Shown here: positions 40,800-49,740 of the stretch, in pieces
How the letters are laid out: every line of letters begins with the position of its first letter
Position numbering within the stretch: the stretch's first letter is position 1
DNA from: Obesumbacterium proteus
GTDB lineage: Bacteria; Pseudomonadota; Gammaproteobacteria; Enterobacterales; Enterobacteriaceae
Length of the DNA stretch: 64,000 nucleotides
NCBI RefSeq assembly: GCF_001586165.1
Contig: NZ_CP014608.1
Span: forward strand, 2,232,001-2,296,000
Direction of reading: 5' to 3'
Notes under the pieces: generated by a model
The model's input: the letters and a program-made list of their open reading frames with translations, nothing else
Told to the model about the DNA's origin: nothing
Databases searched by the model: none
Made by a program: the position numbers and the translations under genes

Positions 40800-43553
40800 C
40801 GCAATAGCACTTCTTACATCCGTCGCATTGTCTGAGTCATCAACATCATTTAAAGCGTCCTGTATCAATTGTTTAGCAGCCCATTTTTCCCCGGCTTCAG
40901 CCTGCAATGTCGCCAATGAATAAGCAATACGGAGGGCCCAGCCATAAGCCTGTTGCTGGCGCGCTTTGTCCAGGGCCTGCTCCAACAGCAGGCGTTGCTT
41001 CTGAGGAGGTAATTGAGTGGCAGAAAGACGCATCAGCTCAGGCGTGCACCAGTTTTCATGATCCTGGCGGGTGGCTCTCAGTGATACCCCGGTATCAATT
41101 TCTGACAACAAGGGGGAATATTGCCAGTCTAATCCCATCGCCCGCAACGAGCTAAATAGTGTGGTTTGACTAACATCGGTATGACTGAACTGTTTAGCCC
41201 AAACAAGAAACAGCTCGCCATATGTCTTCCAGAAATATAAATCATGCCTTTTTGCCAGATGAATAAGCCAGTTTGCGGCCTTTATAACCCAACGCGGATT
41301 ACGATCCAGTGCTGCTGTCATACAAGCGCCTTCAGCCAGTGCACAGCAAAGAGAACAGACATGCTGCAAACGAGCGGCTTTTTTAACACCGCGCCATGCC
41401 ATCTGTTTCGCTGCCTTATACTCACCCTGTAACCAGAGTAAACGAGACAGAAAGGCCTGACCGGCGCTCTCTTGATCAAGACCAAAACGGAAAGAGTGGC
41501 TTAATTCACCATGTTCATACCAATCAAGAGATTGTTGGAGATAATCACGCCCGACATCATGACGGCCCAAAAAATGCAGGGATACACCGAGAATACGCAG
41601 CCCGGTTGCCATCGCCTCCTCGTCGGTAATGGACCGTGCTAGCTCGCACATAGATTGCGCATGCTCAAGCGCTTTATCCAACTCGCCAGTACGCAGATAA
41701 TACAACCATAATCCGTAATGTGCCTGTAAACGTATTTCTTTGTCGTCGAGCTTTTCTGCAATTGTCAGCGCGGTTTTCCAGGCTGAATGTGTTTCAGGCG
41801 TAGGGCCTTTTGTCCAGGTTGACGCCTTACCTGCTACAGCGCTGAGATTCATTCTCTGGCGTAGCGTTAATACTACCTGCGAAGTATTTTCATAAAGCAG
41901 AGGATAAATATGGCGCTGACATTCATCGTATAGTGAATATTCAATCCAAAAAGGGGTCATAGCTTGTAAGATCTCAAGCCCTTTAGAGGGATCAGCTCCC
42001 TCAATCAACGTTTGCTGTAATACACTCCGCAAATCATTAAGTATATGGCTATAACGTTCACGCCATTGTCCTGTTGGCAGCATAAACCAATCATCTTGTG
42101 CCTCTTTTACCAGAACTTTATAATAGTCGGCAAAACGGGCCTCAAGAACAGTATATTCACCCTGTTGCCTGAGTTTATCGCATGCGAACTGGCGCATGGT
42201 TTCCAGCAGGCGGAAACGGGTCTCTGGTACCTGAGTACTGACCTGAATCAGGGATAAAGACAGCAATCTTTGCAGATCGTCAACAACCTGCCAGCGATGC
42301 TTGTCTTTAATCAGCAGAAGGTCGCTTACTGATTTCACACTGAACATATCGGTATAGATCCCCAGAGAGCAAAATAATCGTTGTTCACGTGTGTTGAGCA
42401 ACTGATAAGTCCACTCCAGCGCGGTCAGTATTTTCTGATGTCTGGGCTCCAGAGATCTGTGCGTATTGCTCAATAGCTGGAAACGGTCTTCCAGTCGGCT
42501 ATAGATCTCTTTGACACTCATGACTGGCAGACGGGAGGCCGCAAGTTCAATCGCCAGCGGCAGACCGTCAAGATGACGGCATAACTCGCCAATCAAAGAC
42601 AGTTCGCTGGCTGATGGATGGTAATTATGTCGATTGGCCTGCCCGCGTTCGATAAAGAGGCGGACACTGGAAAAAGTTAGTAACTCGTGGGTATCAGCCT
42701 CTTCGCTCTCAGGAACTTGTAATGGTGGTAGTAGATATTGTTGCTCGCCGGCAACCTGCAACGCTACCTGGCTGGTCAACAACAGTTTGATATGGGGAGC
42801 CAGGTGCAGGAGCAACGTAATCACTGGTTCAAGTTCATTAATTACATGTTCACAGTTATCAATCAGCAGTAAACATCGACGCCGTGCAAGCTGTTGCCGT
42901 AAATCGGCATCATTATGAATGGCAGCTAATGGAAGATGGAGCGCTTGTGAAATAACGGATAGCAAGCTGGATGCTTCGGTGATATGAGCCAGTTCAGCCA
43001 CACATATTCCATCAGGAAAATGCGTGTGTGTAAGACTGACGACTTCCCATGCCAGACGAGTCTTACCCACGCCCCCTGAGCCTGTAATCGTCACCAGACG
43101 GTATTGATCCAATAAGGCGCATAATTCCTGCACAGCTTTATCACGCCCCAGAATCGACGCTAGAAAAGGGGTAATAGCGGGCTCAGGTATTTTTGATTTA
43201 GAGAGCGGTTCAGTTGGCGAATTGTTGATATTAAAGCGATAACCACAACCAAATTCAGTAACCAGTAGATGGCGGTCATGTCCCAGTATGCGGCGTATAG
43301 CTGAAATTTGTGCCTGAAGATTATTTTCTTCGACGATTTCATTTCCCCACACTTGCGTAAGTAAAGATTCTTTATTTACCGCTTTACCTCTGGCACTCAC
43401 CAGAACAACCAGAACATCAAAAGCTCTGGCAGAAATTCTTACTGGCTTACCCCGATGTAACAGAATCCTTAGCTGTGGCCAGATTTGCCAGTCAGCAAAG
43501 TGAATCTCATCAATTGATATCATAGTGTTGAGATCTTCTGTTTTGAGCATCAC
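40776..43553 (-). CDS. Large transcriptional regulator: OmpR-type winged helix, NB-ARC-like ATPase and TPR repeats
   Basis: The protein has 925 residues. Residues about 15-110 are a winged helix of the OmpR/ToxR type (ISARAFDVLVVLVSARGKAV, QISAIRRILGHDRHLLVTEF-G-GYRF). An ATPase of the NB-ARC/STAND kind follows with P-loop ITGSGGVGKTRLAWEV at about 157-170 and LLLIDNCEHVI as Walker B. The C-terminal 500 residues are helical repeats of TPR type (LQAHYGLWLYYLRTGELDKA). Such STAND regulators bind DNA after sensing a ligand through the repeats. It is convergent with the MFS gene, which it may control together with the SDR gene. An in-frame ATG at 43523 is a possible start. Confidence 0.85.
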   Translation of the reverse strand: MMLKTEDLNTMISIDEIHFADWQIWPQLRILLHRGKPVRISARAFDVLVVLVSARGKAVNKESLLTQVWGNEIVEENNLQAQISAIRRILGHDRHLLVTEFGCGYRFNINNSPTEPLSKSKIPEPAITPFLASILGRDKAVQELCALLDQYRLVTITGSGGVGKTRLAWEVVSLTHTHFPDGICVAELAHITEASSLLSVISQALHLPLAAIHNDADLRQQLARRRCLLLIDNCEHVINELEPVITLLLHLAPHIKLLLTSQVALQVAGEQQYLLPPLQVPESEEADTHELLTFSSVRLFIERGQANRHNYHPSASELSLIGELCRHLDGLPLAIELAASRLPVMSVKEIYSRLEDRFQLLSNTHRSLEPRHQKILTALEWTYQLLNTREQRLFCSLGIYTDMFSVKSVSDLLLIKDKHRWQVVDDLQRLLSLSLIQVSTQVPETRFRLLETMRQFACDKLRQQGEYTVLEARFADYYKVLVKEAQDDWFMLPTGQWRERYSHILNDLRSVLQQTLIEGADPSKGLEILQAMTPFWIEYSLYDECQRHIYPLLYENTSQVVLTLRQRMNLSAVAGKASTWTKGPTPETHSAWKTALTIAEKLDDKEIRLQAHYGLWLYYLRTGELDKALEHAQSMCELARSITDEEAMATGLRILGVSLHFLGRHDVGRDYLQQSLDWYEHGELSHSFRFGLDQESAGQAFLSRLLWLQGEYKAAKQMAWRGVKKAARLQHVCSLCCALAEGACMTAALDRNPRWVIKAANWLIHLAKRHDLYFWKTYGELFLVWAKQFSHTDVSQTTLFSSLRAMGLDWQYSPLLSEIDTGVSLRATRQDHENWCTPELMRLSATQLPPQKQRLLLEQALDKARQQQAYGWALRIAYSLATLQAEAGEKWAAKQLIQDALNDVDDSDNATDVRSAIALCARIGA

Positions 43554-44014
43554 GAACTCTCGCTATGGAGTAAGCCATTTCTAACGAAAGCGGTTATCAG
43601 AATCAGGCTACATGTTGAATGTGTTGCACCGGAGTATCACTATTCAATACCACTTTTACCGTTAATGATTATAAAGCCAATAGTGCTATGTGGCATAGCT
43701 TTGCGATCAAACTGGTGATGAAAACTGAACTATCTATGCCAGCCATATCCCATCAGGCATGGCTGGAAAAGCACTCACATGGATAATCATTCGACTAGGG
43801 ATTAACCTTCAAATAACAGCGTGTGTCCGAACATTTAAATAATGGTGGTACGGGATGCCAATACCAGAACTGATGGCGGTTTATACAGTCTTATCTCAAT
43901 GGCGCTAACAGCCACAGACAGAGGAAGCGGACTTGATACCTGTACCATAAACAGAGTATATCGACGAACGATCCACGCTGACAATGAGACGACGATTGGC
44001 ATCCAACGAAGCGA
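43554..44014. other. Non-coding stretch between regulator and EamA transporter
   Basis: No gene was recognised in 461 bases. Small hairpin arms CCAGCCAT (43739-43746) and ATGGCTGG (43759-43766) are present but no T-run follows. The short frames here look like chance. It contains the upstream region of the STAND regulator on the left. Confidence 0.5.
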
Positions 44015-44872
44015 TCAAAGGCTAATTATTGCGATGCCGGTCAGCACCACCACTGCACCGGCAATCCGGCGTGCCAGATGATTTTCACGAAACAGCCAGT
44101 ACGAAAGAAGAGAGCCGACAATAATGGATGTTTCCCTGAGAGGAGCGACGAGTGCCAGTGGCATGCTCTGCATGGCTGTCAGTACAAGGATGTAGGCAAG
44201 GGGAGAGCATACAGCAATGATAAGGATTGGGATGATATCCACACGTACAGCAGTTGGAATGCGATTTCGTCGCCGCATCGCACCAGGGGTAAGAATCAGA
44301 CTCTGTAGCAGGAGTGTGCTGGCGTAGTAGCTCACTGGATCCAGGTGCAGAGAGATTACCGAATAACCGTCCCAGAGTGTATAGCCAGCGATGGCGGTGC
44401 CTGTCGCTGCCCCCCAAAGCATTCCTTGTAGCGGCCGGCTTCCGCTCCTGAACGGATTGCCGGTGACAACGAAAATACCAGCGATAACGATAAAGGCGCC
44501 GAGTAAAGCGCCTGGTGAAAGCCGTTCTCCCATGAGAAGGGTTGCAAACAGTATCGTCAGAACTGGTCCACTTCCTCGGGCAATCGGATAAACAACACCC
44601 AGTTCGGCGCGCTCGTAGCCAGCCTGCAAGATTAGAGAATAAGCGATATGAAGTGCAGACGAGATAACTGCGCCGACAGCGAGTCTCCAGTCGAGCTCCT
44701 GTTGTCCCTCAACTATCAGAATGAGGCTGAACGGGACCCACAGCAATGCTGAGGCACAGCTGTACGCCCAGACGAACACAAGAGTGTCTTCCCTCTTGTA
44801 TTTTGAGGCTATATTCCATACTGCATGGGCTACCGCAGCAGTAAGAATCATTGCTACCGTGCTGAACTGCAT
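44015..44872 (-). CDS. EamA/DMT family transporter
   Basis: The protein has 285 residues, ten hydrophobic segments in two EamA halves (MILTAAVAHAVWNIASKYKR at the start, GVVYPIARGSGPVLTILFAT, MPLALVAPLRETSIIVGSLL, IAGAVVVLTGIAIISL at the end). DMT transporters export amino acids or metabolites. The start overlaps the RpiR-type stop codon (TGATG), so they are coupled. Confidence 0.88.
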   Translation of the reverse strand: MQFSTVAMILTAAVAHAVWNIASKYKREDTLVFVWAYSCASALLWVPFSLILIVEGQQELDWRLAVGAVISSALHIAYSLILQAGYERAELGVVYPIARGSGPVLTILFATLLMGERLSPGALLGAFIVIAGIFVVTGNPFRSGSRPLQGMLWGAATGTAIAGYTLWDGYSVISLHLDPVSYYASTLLLQSLILTPGAMRRRNRIPTAVRVDIIPILIIAVCSPLAYILVLTAMQSMPLALVAPLRETSIIVGSLLSYWLFRENHLARRIAGAVVVLTGIAIISL

Positions 44873-45756
44873 CAGGACATATCGGGCAAATCAATACCCG
44901 CCCGTTCAGCCCGGCGACTTTGTTCTTTATCCCGCAGAGTGAGAGCAGCGACCAGCGTATCAATAACGACGAGCTGGGCCAGTCGACTCCCGGCAGCGGC
45001 CATCTGTGCCGGGAGTGGCATTCCGCCAACAACGAGCGAAACGTTGGCGAGTGTCGCCAGTGGGGTATCGTACTGGTTAGTTATTGCAATAAGCGATGCT
45101 CCTGCCGAGGATGCTGCATCAGCGATGGAGAGTGTGGATGATGTGCGCCCTGTTGAACTGACGACGATGATGACGTCGCCTGGACCGAGTAGACGAGCAG
45201 CAATCATCGCTGATAAATAATCCTGGATACTGACGGTTATCACACCCGCCGTCCGCAAACGAAAGACCGCATCAGCGGCAACCGTCGCAGAGGGACCAGC
45301 ACCAAATGCAAATACCTGGCGTGCGCTCTGGATTAAATCGACCGCCTCATCAAGGGCGGAGATTTCGATAGCACCGCTGAGCGCAGTCAGTGCGTCTACA
45401 CCAGCACGAATTGATGTTTCCAGCACTGATGCCAGCGTCGCATCCGCTGTAAGAACTTCAGGCGGGGCAAAGAATTGGGCAGTGCCACGAGCCCGGGCAA
45501 TCTCTATCTTAAGTTCAGTGAACCCGGTGAACCCGATCGCTCGTGCAGCGCGTATTACTGTCGGCGGTGATACACCAGCACGGGTGGCAACCTGTGCTGC
45601 CGTGCTTGTACCGACAAATAAAGGATCGACAAGCAGGAGGTCGACAACTTTAGCCTCACTTGCAGCGAGGTCGCCGCTTCGGGCGTGAATGCTGCCAAGC
45701 CATTGCTGTAACCGCTGCTCACCTTCTGAAATTCTATTACCAATTTCTTTATTCAT
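44872..45756 (-). CDS. RpiR/MurR family transcriptional regulator
   Basis: The protein has 294 residues from ATG 45756; a longer frame to 45924 would overlap the divergent gene's control region. The N-terminal helix-turn-helix is TSTAAQVATRAGVSPPTVIR and AARAIGFTGFTELKIEIARA. The C-terminal SIS domain (VFAFGAGPSATVAADAVFRL, DVIIVVSSTGRTSSTLSIAD) binds phosphosugar-like ligands. A perfect palindrome lies immediately upstream of the ATG, pointing to autoregulation. It is divergent from the PanE-like gene. Confidence 0.9.
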   Translation of the reverse strand: MNKEIGNRISEGEQRLQQWLGSIHARSGDLAASEAKVVDLLLVDPLFVGTSTAAQVATRAGVSPPTVIRAARAIGFTGFTELKIEIARARGTAQFFAPPEVLTADATLASVLETSIRAGVDALTALSGAIEISALDEAVDLIQSARQVFAFGAGPSATVAADAVFRLRTAGVITVSIQDYLSAMIAARLLGPGDVIIVVSSTGRTSSTLSIADAASSAGASLIAITNQYDTPLATLANVSLVVGGMPLPAQMAAAGSRLAQLVVIDTLVAALTLRDKEQSRRAERAGIDLPDMS

Positions 45757-45772
45757 ATGTAATATATTACAT
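45757..45772. promoter_or_regulatory. 16-bp perfect palindrome, probable operator of the RpiR-type regulator
   Basis: ATGTAATATATTACAT is a perfect palindrome directly adjoining the regulator start codon and 60 bases before the PanE-like start. AT-rich palindromes of this length are typical operators of RpiR-family regulators, so it probably controls both divergent transcripts. Confidence 0.7.
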
Positions 45773-45832
45773 GTCCTTTGGGAAGGGCACAACCACCACG
45801 TAATTAGATTCTGTTGCAAGGAGTCCGCATTC

Positions 45833-46729
45833 ATGAACACTGAAATCAATACAGTTGTTGCTGTTTTAGGTCCAGGTGCCATCGGCACAACAGTCGCGGC
45901 GGCGTTACACGAAGTCGACCGCACACCATTGCTGTGTGGACGTACTCCCCGCGATCACCTGACCTTGCAAGATGGCGACCACTTTATCACCGTACCCGGT
46001 CCGGTACAGACGAATCCGGCACAAATCACTCGCACGGTTGATCTTATCTTTCTGGCAGTCAAGTCCACACAAATCGACGCGGCAGCAGAATGGCTCAGGG
46101 CGTTGACTGGCCCGGAGACGGTTGTATGCGTGCTCCAGAACGGGGTCGAACAGTTGGACAGGCTCGCTACGTACTCTCTGCCCGGACAGAGCGTTCCCGC
46201 TGTCGTGTGGTTCCCTGCGCAAGCGCAGTCCGATGGCTCGGTACGCTTGCGTGGTGAGGCGCGCCTCAGCGTGCCAGACGCACCAGCTTCCCGTGTAGTG
46301 GCCGCAGCGCTGCAAGGCACGTGGTGCTCCGTAGATCTGGCCGCGAATTTCAGCTCCCTGGCCTGGCGCAAGCTGATGCAGAATGCGGTGGCTGGACTCA
46401 TGGCACTCACGCACCGCCGCTCAGGCATGTTTGGCCGTGCTGATATCGCCAGGCTTACGCTGGCTTATCTGCAGGAATGCCTGGCCGTGGCACGTGCAGA
46501 GGGCGCTGAACTCGGAGACGAAGTGCCGCAGGAGATCCTCGATAAGTTCCGGGCGGCTCCTGCAGACATGAGCACCTCCATCCTCACGGATCGAGAAGCT
46601 GGCCGACCGCTTGAATGGGATATCCGCAACGGCGTCATTGCGCGTCGCGGCCGGGTTCACAGCATTCCAACGCCGATCAGCGACATCCTGGTGCCGCTTC
46701 TTGCGGCTGCGAGCGATGGCCCTGGTTGA
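45833..46729 (+). CDS. 2-dehydropantoate 2-reductase-like (ApbA/PanE family) protein
   Basis: The protein has 298 residues from ATG 45833 (AAGGAG upstream at 45818-45823). The Rossmann motif VVAVLGPGAIGTTVAAALHE binds NADP(H). The C-terminal catalytic domain has SSLAWRKLMQNAVAGLMALT and the helical EWDIRNGVIARRGRVHSIPT. Family members reduce ketopantoate, but many are paralogues on other 2-keto acids. The neighbour genes (RpiR, EamA, TauE) suggest a small catabolic or export cassette rather than coenzyme A synthesis. Confidence 0.87.
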   Translation: MNTEINTVVAVLGPGAIGTTVAAALHEVDRTPLLCGRTPRDHLTLQDGDHFITVPGPVQTNPAQITRTVDLIFLAVKSTQIDAAAEWLRALTGPETVVCVLQNGVEQLDRLATYSLPGQSVPAVVWFPAQAQSDGSVRLRGEARLSVPDAPASRVVAAALQGTWCSVDLAANFSSLAWRKLMQNAVAGLMALTHRRSGMFGRADIARLTLAYLQECLAVARAEGAELGDEVPQEILDKFRAAPADMSTSILTDREAGRPLEWDIRNGVIARRGRVHSIPTPISDILVPLLAAASDGPG

Positions 46730-46740
46730 TCCTAAAGCCG

Positions 46741-47463
46741 ATGATTGCACTCTTACTTCTCTTCTTCGTCGCTCTCGGTGCCGGAGTACTCAGCGGTGTC
46801 GTCGGCACTGGCTCGTCGTTAATCATGCTGCCCGTCCTCGTCGCCACGTACGGGCCACGGATTGCTGTGCCTGTTATGGCGATCGCCTCCCTTTTCGGCA
46901 ACATCGGACGGGTGATTGTCTGGTGGCATGAGATTCGTTGGCGACCGGTGTTTGCCTATTCGTTGGCGGGAGTTCCTGCGGCTGTTCTCGGGGCGAACAC
47001 GTTACTTACGATTTCTCCTGGCACAGTGGAGGTATTCCTGGCAGCTTTCTTCCTTGCGATGATCCCGCTGCGCCGTCTCATCAGACGATCGAACCTCCAC
47101 TTGAATCTCTGGCACATGAGTTTTGCCGGGGCGATTGTCGGGTTTCTGACAGGATTCGTGCTGTCCACCGGGCCGCTCAGCGTGCCGGTATTTACCGGGT
47201 ACGGAATGAGTGGAGGCGTATTTTTGGGATCAGAGGCGGCAAGCGCAATCCTGCTCTACGCTGGCAAGCTAGCTACGTTCGGTATATCGGGCGCACTCGC
47301 GCAGCCTGTCCTCACATATGGACTTGCCATCGGCATCGCATTGTTCGTCGGTTCGATGATTGCGAAACGTCTCGTCCAGAAACTCCAGACGCATACGTTC
47401 GAGCTTCTCATTGATGCCGTTCTCGTCGCTGGGGCAGTAGGGATGATCCTTGCTCTCAAATGA
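46741..47463 (+). CDS. TauE/SafE family transporter
   Basis: The protein has 240 residues from ATG 46741, 11 bases after the PanE-like gene. Hydrophobic helices follow the TauE/SafE two-repeat pattern (LLLLFFVALGAGVLSGVVGT, GSSLIMLPVLVATYGP, GAIVGFLTGFVLSTGPLSVP, GLAIGIALFVGSMIAKRL). The family transports organosulfonates, sulfite or related anions. Transcription ends at the bidirectional hairpin at 47571-47604. Confidence 0.87.
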   Translation: MIALLLLFFVALGAGVLSGVVGTGSSLIMLPVLVATYGPRIAVPVMAIASLFGNIGRVIVWWHEIRWRPVFAYSLAGVPAAVLGANTLLTISPGTVEVFLAAFFLAMIPLRRLIRRSNLHLNLWHMSFAGAIVGFLTGFVLSTGPLSVPVFTGYGMSGGVFLGSEAASAILLYAGKLATFGISGALAQPVLTYGLAIGIALFVGSMIAKRLVQKLQTHTFELLIDAVLVAGAVGMILALK

Positions 47464-47570
47464 AATGGCACGCCAGGGCTGACGGCGCAAGCGTGTTGTT
47501 ATTGTGTAACAGCTTTCTACAGGCAGCGACGGGTCGGGGTGGAGGGGTTGGCAAGCCATCAGAAATGAAT

Positions 47571-47604
47571 AAAGCCGTACCAGGGTATGCTGGTACAGCT
47601 TTTT
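47571..47604. terminator. Bidirectional terminator between TauE and integrase
   Basis: Arms AAGCCGTACCAG and CTGGTACAGCTT enclose GGTATG, followed by TTTT on the plus strand and preceded by a T-run equivalent (AAAG) on the other. It serves tauE-like from the left and int from the right, which ends 9 bases away. Confidence 0.75.
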
Positions 47605-47612
47605 GTTATTGT

Positions 47613-48881
47613 TCATGCAGCTTCGTTGTTTTTATTCCGCCCTGTGTTAAAAGGTGGTACGTATGCGACCCGGCATGTATCGATATAATCTGACCACCAC
47701 TGCATCATCGCCTTGCGGGCTTCCAGATGCTCAGCCTTATGAATGTAAGCCAGACGCACGGTGTTGCGCTCCTGGTGACTCATCTGGCGTTCCACTGCAT
47801 CCTGCGACCATAAGCCAGACTCCATCAGGGCACTGCATGCCATTGCCCGAAAGCCATGTCCGCAGATGTCCTGTTTCGTGTCGAATCCCATAAGGCGCAG
47901 TGCTTTATTAACCGCGTTTTCGCACATCGGCCTGTACGGGTTATGGTCGCCGGGGAAGACCAGTTCGTAAGCCCCGGATATTTCCTTAATCCGTTTCAGA
48001 ATAGCTATAGCCTGCTGTGAGAGGGGCACGATATGAGCAGTGCGCATTTTGGCACCGCGCCCTGAATAACGCACACCCACAATGGCTTCGCGTGTGGCGG
48101 GTATCGTCCAAATTCTGTTTATGAAATCAATTTCTGACCAGCGTGCAAAGCGCAGCTCACTGGAGCGAATGAACAGATGCAGCGTCAGCAGGACAGCAAG
48201 CCGGGTCAGTTCACGGCCCTGATGATATGCTTCAATGTGTTCAATCAGTTCAGGCAGCCGCTCCAGCGGCAGGGCGGGATAGTGGTGTCTCATGGGGGGA
48301 GCCGTCACGCCATCAAGATTTGCTGCCGGGTTGGTGTCGATAAATCCCTGATGGACCGCATGGCGCATGATGTTACTGAGGTGCTGCCGCGTGCGGGACG
48401 CGACTTCCAACAGGCCCTTTTCCTCAATGCCTTTCAGCAGGTCAATGAAATGATGGGGTTTAAGCTCCGTGACGGACAGATGACCAATTACAGGAAAGAT
48501 ATGGTTGTTCATGCTGGCAAGTAGACGTCCAGCGGTGTTCTGCGACCACTTTTTATTGTTTTTATGCCATGCCAGCGCCACTGTTTTAAACACCTTCTCT
48601 GGTGTGCAGGCTCTGCGTTCAGCAGCCCTCTGCTGTGCCGGGTTGATGTTCAGCGCCAGCATCTTACGGATACCTTCGCGCTGCTGGCGGGCATCAGACA
48701 GGGAGACGGCAGGATAGGCACCCAGGGCAATGCGGGATTCTTTGCCGTTTATACGATATTTTAGATACCAGTGACGTGAGCCGCCTGGTTTGATAAGAAG
48801 GTACAGACCGTGAGAATCAGAAACTTTGAAGGGTTTTGCGGATGGTTTTAAGGTGCGGATTTTTGAGTCGTTAAGGGGCAT
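47613..48881 (-). CDS. int: P4-type tyrosine integrase
   Basis: The protein has 422 residues. An N-terminal arm-binding DUF4102 part (LNDSKIRTLKPSAKPFKVSD, GLYLLIKPGGSRHWYLKYRI, ALGAYPAVSLSDARQ) precedes a core-binding part and a catalytic domain with Arg in FIRSSELRFARWSEI, His and Arg in ICGHGFRAMACSAL, His in ERQMSHQERNTVR and Tyr in RLAYIHKAEHLEAR. The gene starts 161 bases from the tRNA and reads away from it, the usual arrangement. It inserts the ICE into tRNA-Asn. The catalytic set is complete, so it should be active. Confidence 0.95.
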   Translation of the reverse strand: MPLNDSKIRTLKPSAKPFKVSDSHGLYLLIKPGGSRHWYLKYRINGKESRIALGAYPAVSLSDARQQREGIRKMLALNINPAQQRAAERRACTPEKVFKTVALAWHKNNKKWSQNTAGRLLASMNNHIFPVIGHLSVTELKPHHFIDLLKGIEEKGLLEVASRTRQHLSNIMRHAVHQGFIDTNPAANLDGVTAPPMRHHYPALPLERLPELIEHIEAYHQGRELTRLAVLLTLHLFIRSSELRFARWSEIDFINRIWTIPATREAIVGVRYSGRGAKMRTAHIVPLSQQAIAILKRIKEISGAYELVFPGDHNPYRPMCENAVNKALRLMGFDTKQDICGHGFRAMACSALMESGLWSQDAVERQMSHQERNTVRLAYIHKAEHLEARKAMMQWWSDYIDTCRVAYVPPFNTGRNKNNEAA

Positions 48882-49041
48882 TTGGGGGTCACTCCGTCAT
48901 CGAACTAACCTGACCCCAGATTTGACCACCAATTTTTCCCGATGCGGAGGGTAAAATCAAAATGCACCGGGAAGAGTTTTCACGCTAACCTCTTGAATCA
49001 ATATCAGATAAGGATTCGCAAAGATGCATGCAAACAGGAAA

Positions 49042-49058
49042 TTGGCTCCTCTGACTGG
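49042..49058. other. Attachment site core in tRNA-Asn 3' end
   Basis: TTGGCTCCTCTGACTGG, the complement of CCAGTCAGAGGAGCCAA, is the 17-base core used by ICEKp and HPI-type elements at tRNA-Asn. It includes the tRNA 3' CCA-encoding end. No second copy was noticed in the window, so the other boundary is upstream of base 1. Confidence 0.85.
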
Positions 49059-49118
49059 ACTCGAACCAGTGACATACGGATTAACAGTCCGCCGTTCTAC
49101 CGACTGAACTACAGAGGA
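49043..49118 (-). tRNA. tRNA-Asn (anticodon GTT)
   Basis: Reading the minus strand from 49118, TCCTCTGTAGTTCAGTCGGT opens the tRNA. The anticodon loop contains CTGTTAA with GTT, the T arm is GGTTCGAGTCC and the 3' end is GAGGAGCCA with encoded CCA. The 76 bases match the enterobacterial asn genes closely. The ICE inserted at its 3' end and restored it. Confidence 0.97.
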
Positions 49119-49293
49119 ATCGTTTGAACGGGGCAGATATTAGCGAGCACGAGGGTGACTGTCAACGGCTAATTAAAATAGTGAGTTTGATTGCTGATTA
49201 AGTGCACAAAAAGCTAAAACTTTGTTCTTTATCGCAAAGTAACCCTTTTATTTTTCTTACTATTGTGCGGTTTATTCACATACTGGAATACTT

Positions 49294-49740
49294 ATGCGTG
49301 CTAAGGATTTAGTCTCATCGAGCCAGTTTTACCCCCTCAGACTTCTGCCGGGAACAGAGTTAATTGCCGAATTAAGGCAATTTGTTGCCATACATCACAT
49401 TAAAGCCGGCTGGATCGCTTCCGTAGTCGGAAGCCTCTCAACGGTTTCGCTCCGGTATGCCGGATGCGAGCGGACTAGCTTAATTGAAGGGAAATTTGAA
49501 GTTATCGCCCTTGGCGGAACTTTAGATAGCCAGTTCGAACACCTACATATGTCGGTTGCCGATGAAACCGGAAGGATGTTCGGTGGTCATGTTATGCCTG
49601 GAAATATTGTTAGAACGACGCTAGAACTCATCATTGGCGAGCTGTGTGATGTCGATTTTTCGCGCCAGCACTGTATTTTATCCGGCTACGAAGAATTAGC
49701 TATTGCTCCTCGCAACGATCTTAAGGACGAGAATAAATGA
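49294..49740 (+). CDS. PPC/DUF296 domain protein, first gene of ECF transporter operon
   Basis: The protein has 148 residues, a single PPC (DUF296) domain. The pattern ELRQFVAIHHIKAGWIASVV, GSLSTVSLRYAG, LGGTLDSQFEHLHMSVADET and GRMFGGHVMPGNIVRTTLEL includes the conserved HLH-x-H metal-site histidines. In bacteria the domain's role is unclear; in plants it is part of AT-hook proteins. Its stop overlaps the S-component start by 4 bases, so it belongs to the transport operon. It might act on or sense the transported compound. Confidence 0.85.
   Translation: MRAKDLVSSSQFYPLRLLPGTELIAELRQFVAIHHIKAGWIASVVGSLSTVSLRYAGCERTSLIEGKFEVIALGGTLDSQFEHLHMSVADETGRMFGGHVMPGNIVRTTLELIIGELCDVDFSRQHCILSGYEELAIAPRNDLKDENK

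Larger units (their letters stand above)
1..49058. mobile_element. Integrated conjugative element carrying tLST, ICEKp/HPI-like backbone (left end outside window)
   Basis: The right boundary is the tRNA-Asn 3' end with an adjacent P4-type integrase. The interior holds a MOBC relaxase, a coupling protein, a complete VirB type IV secretion system, an antirestriction gene and several cargo cassettes. Known ICEs of the ICEKp/HPI group use the same tRNA-Asn target and the same virB1-virB11-mobB-mobC order. No second copy of the attachment core was noticed inside the window, so the left end is placed upstream of base 1. That the GC-rich stress locus lies inside the same element, rather than being a separate island, is inference from contiguity. 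Confidence 0.75.

Noticed and set aside
43842..44081. Plus-strand ORF between the STAND regulator and EamA gene
   Set aside because: No ribosome site or family, and it runs into the EamA gene on the other strand.
1..49041. Second copy of the tRNA-Asn attachment core inside the window
   Set aside because: None was noticed by reading both strands; an exact search would be decisive.
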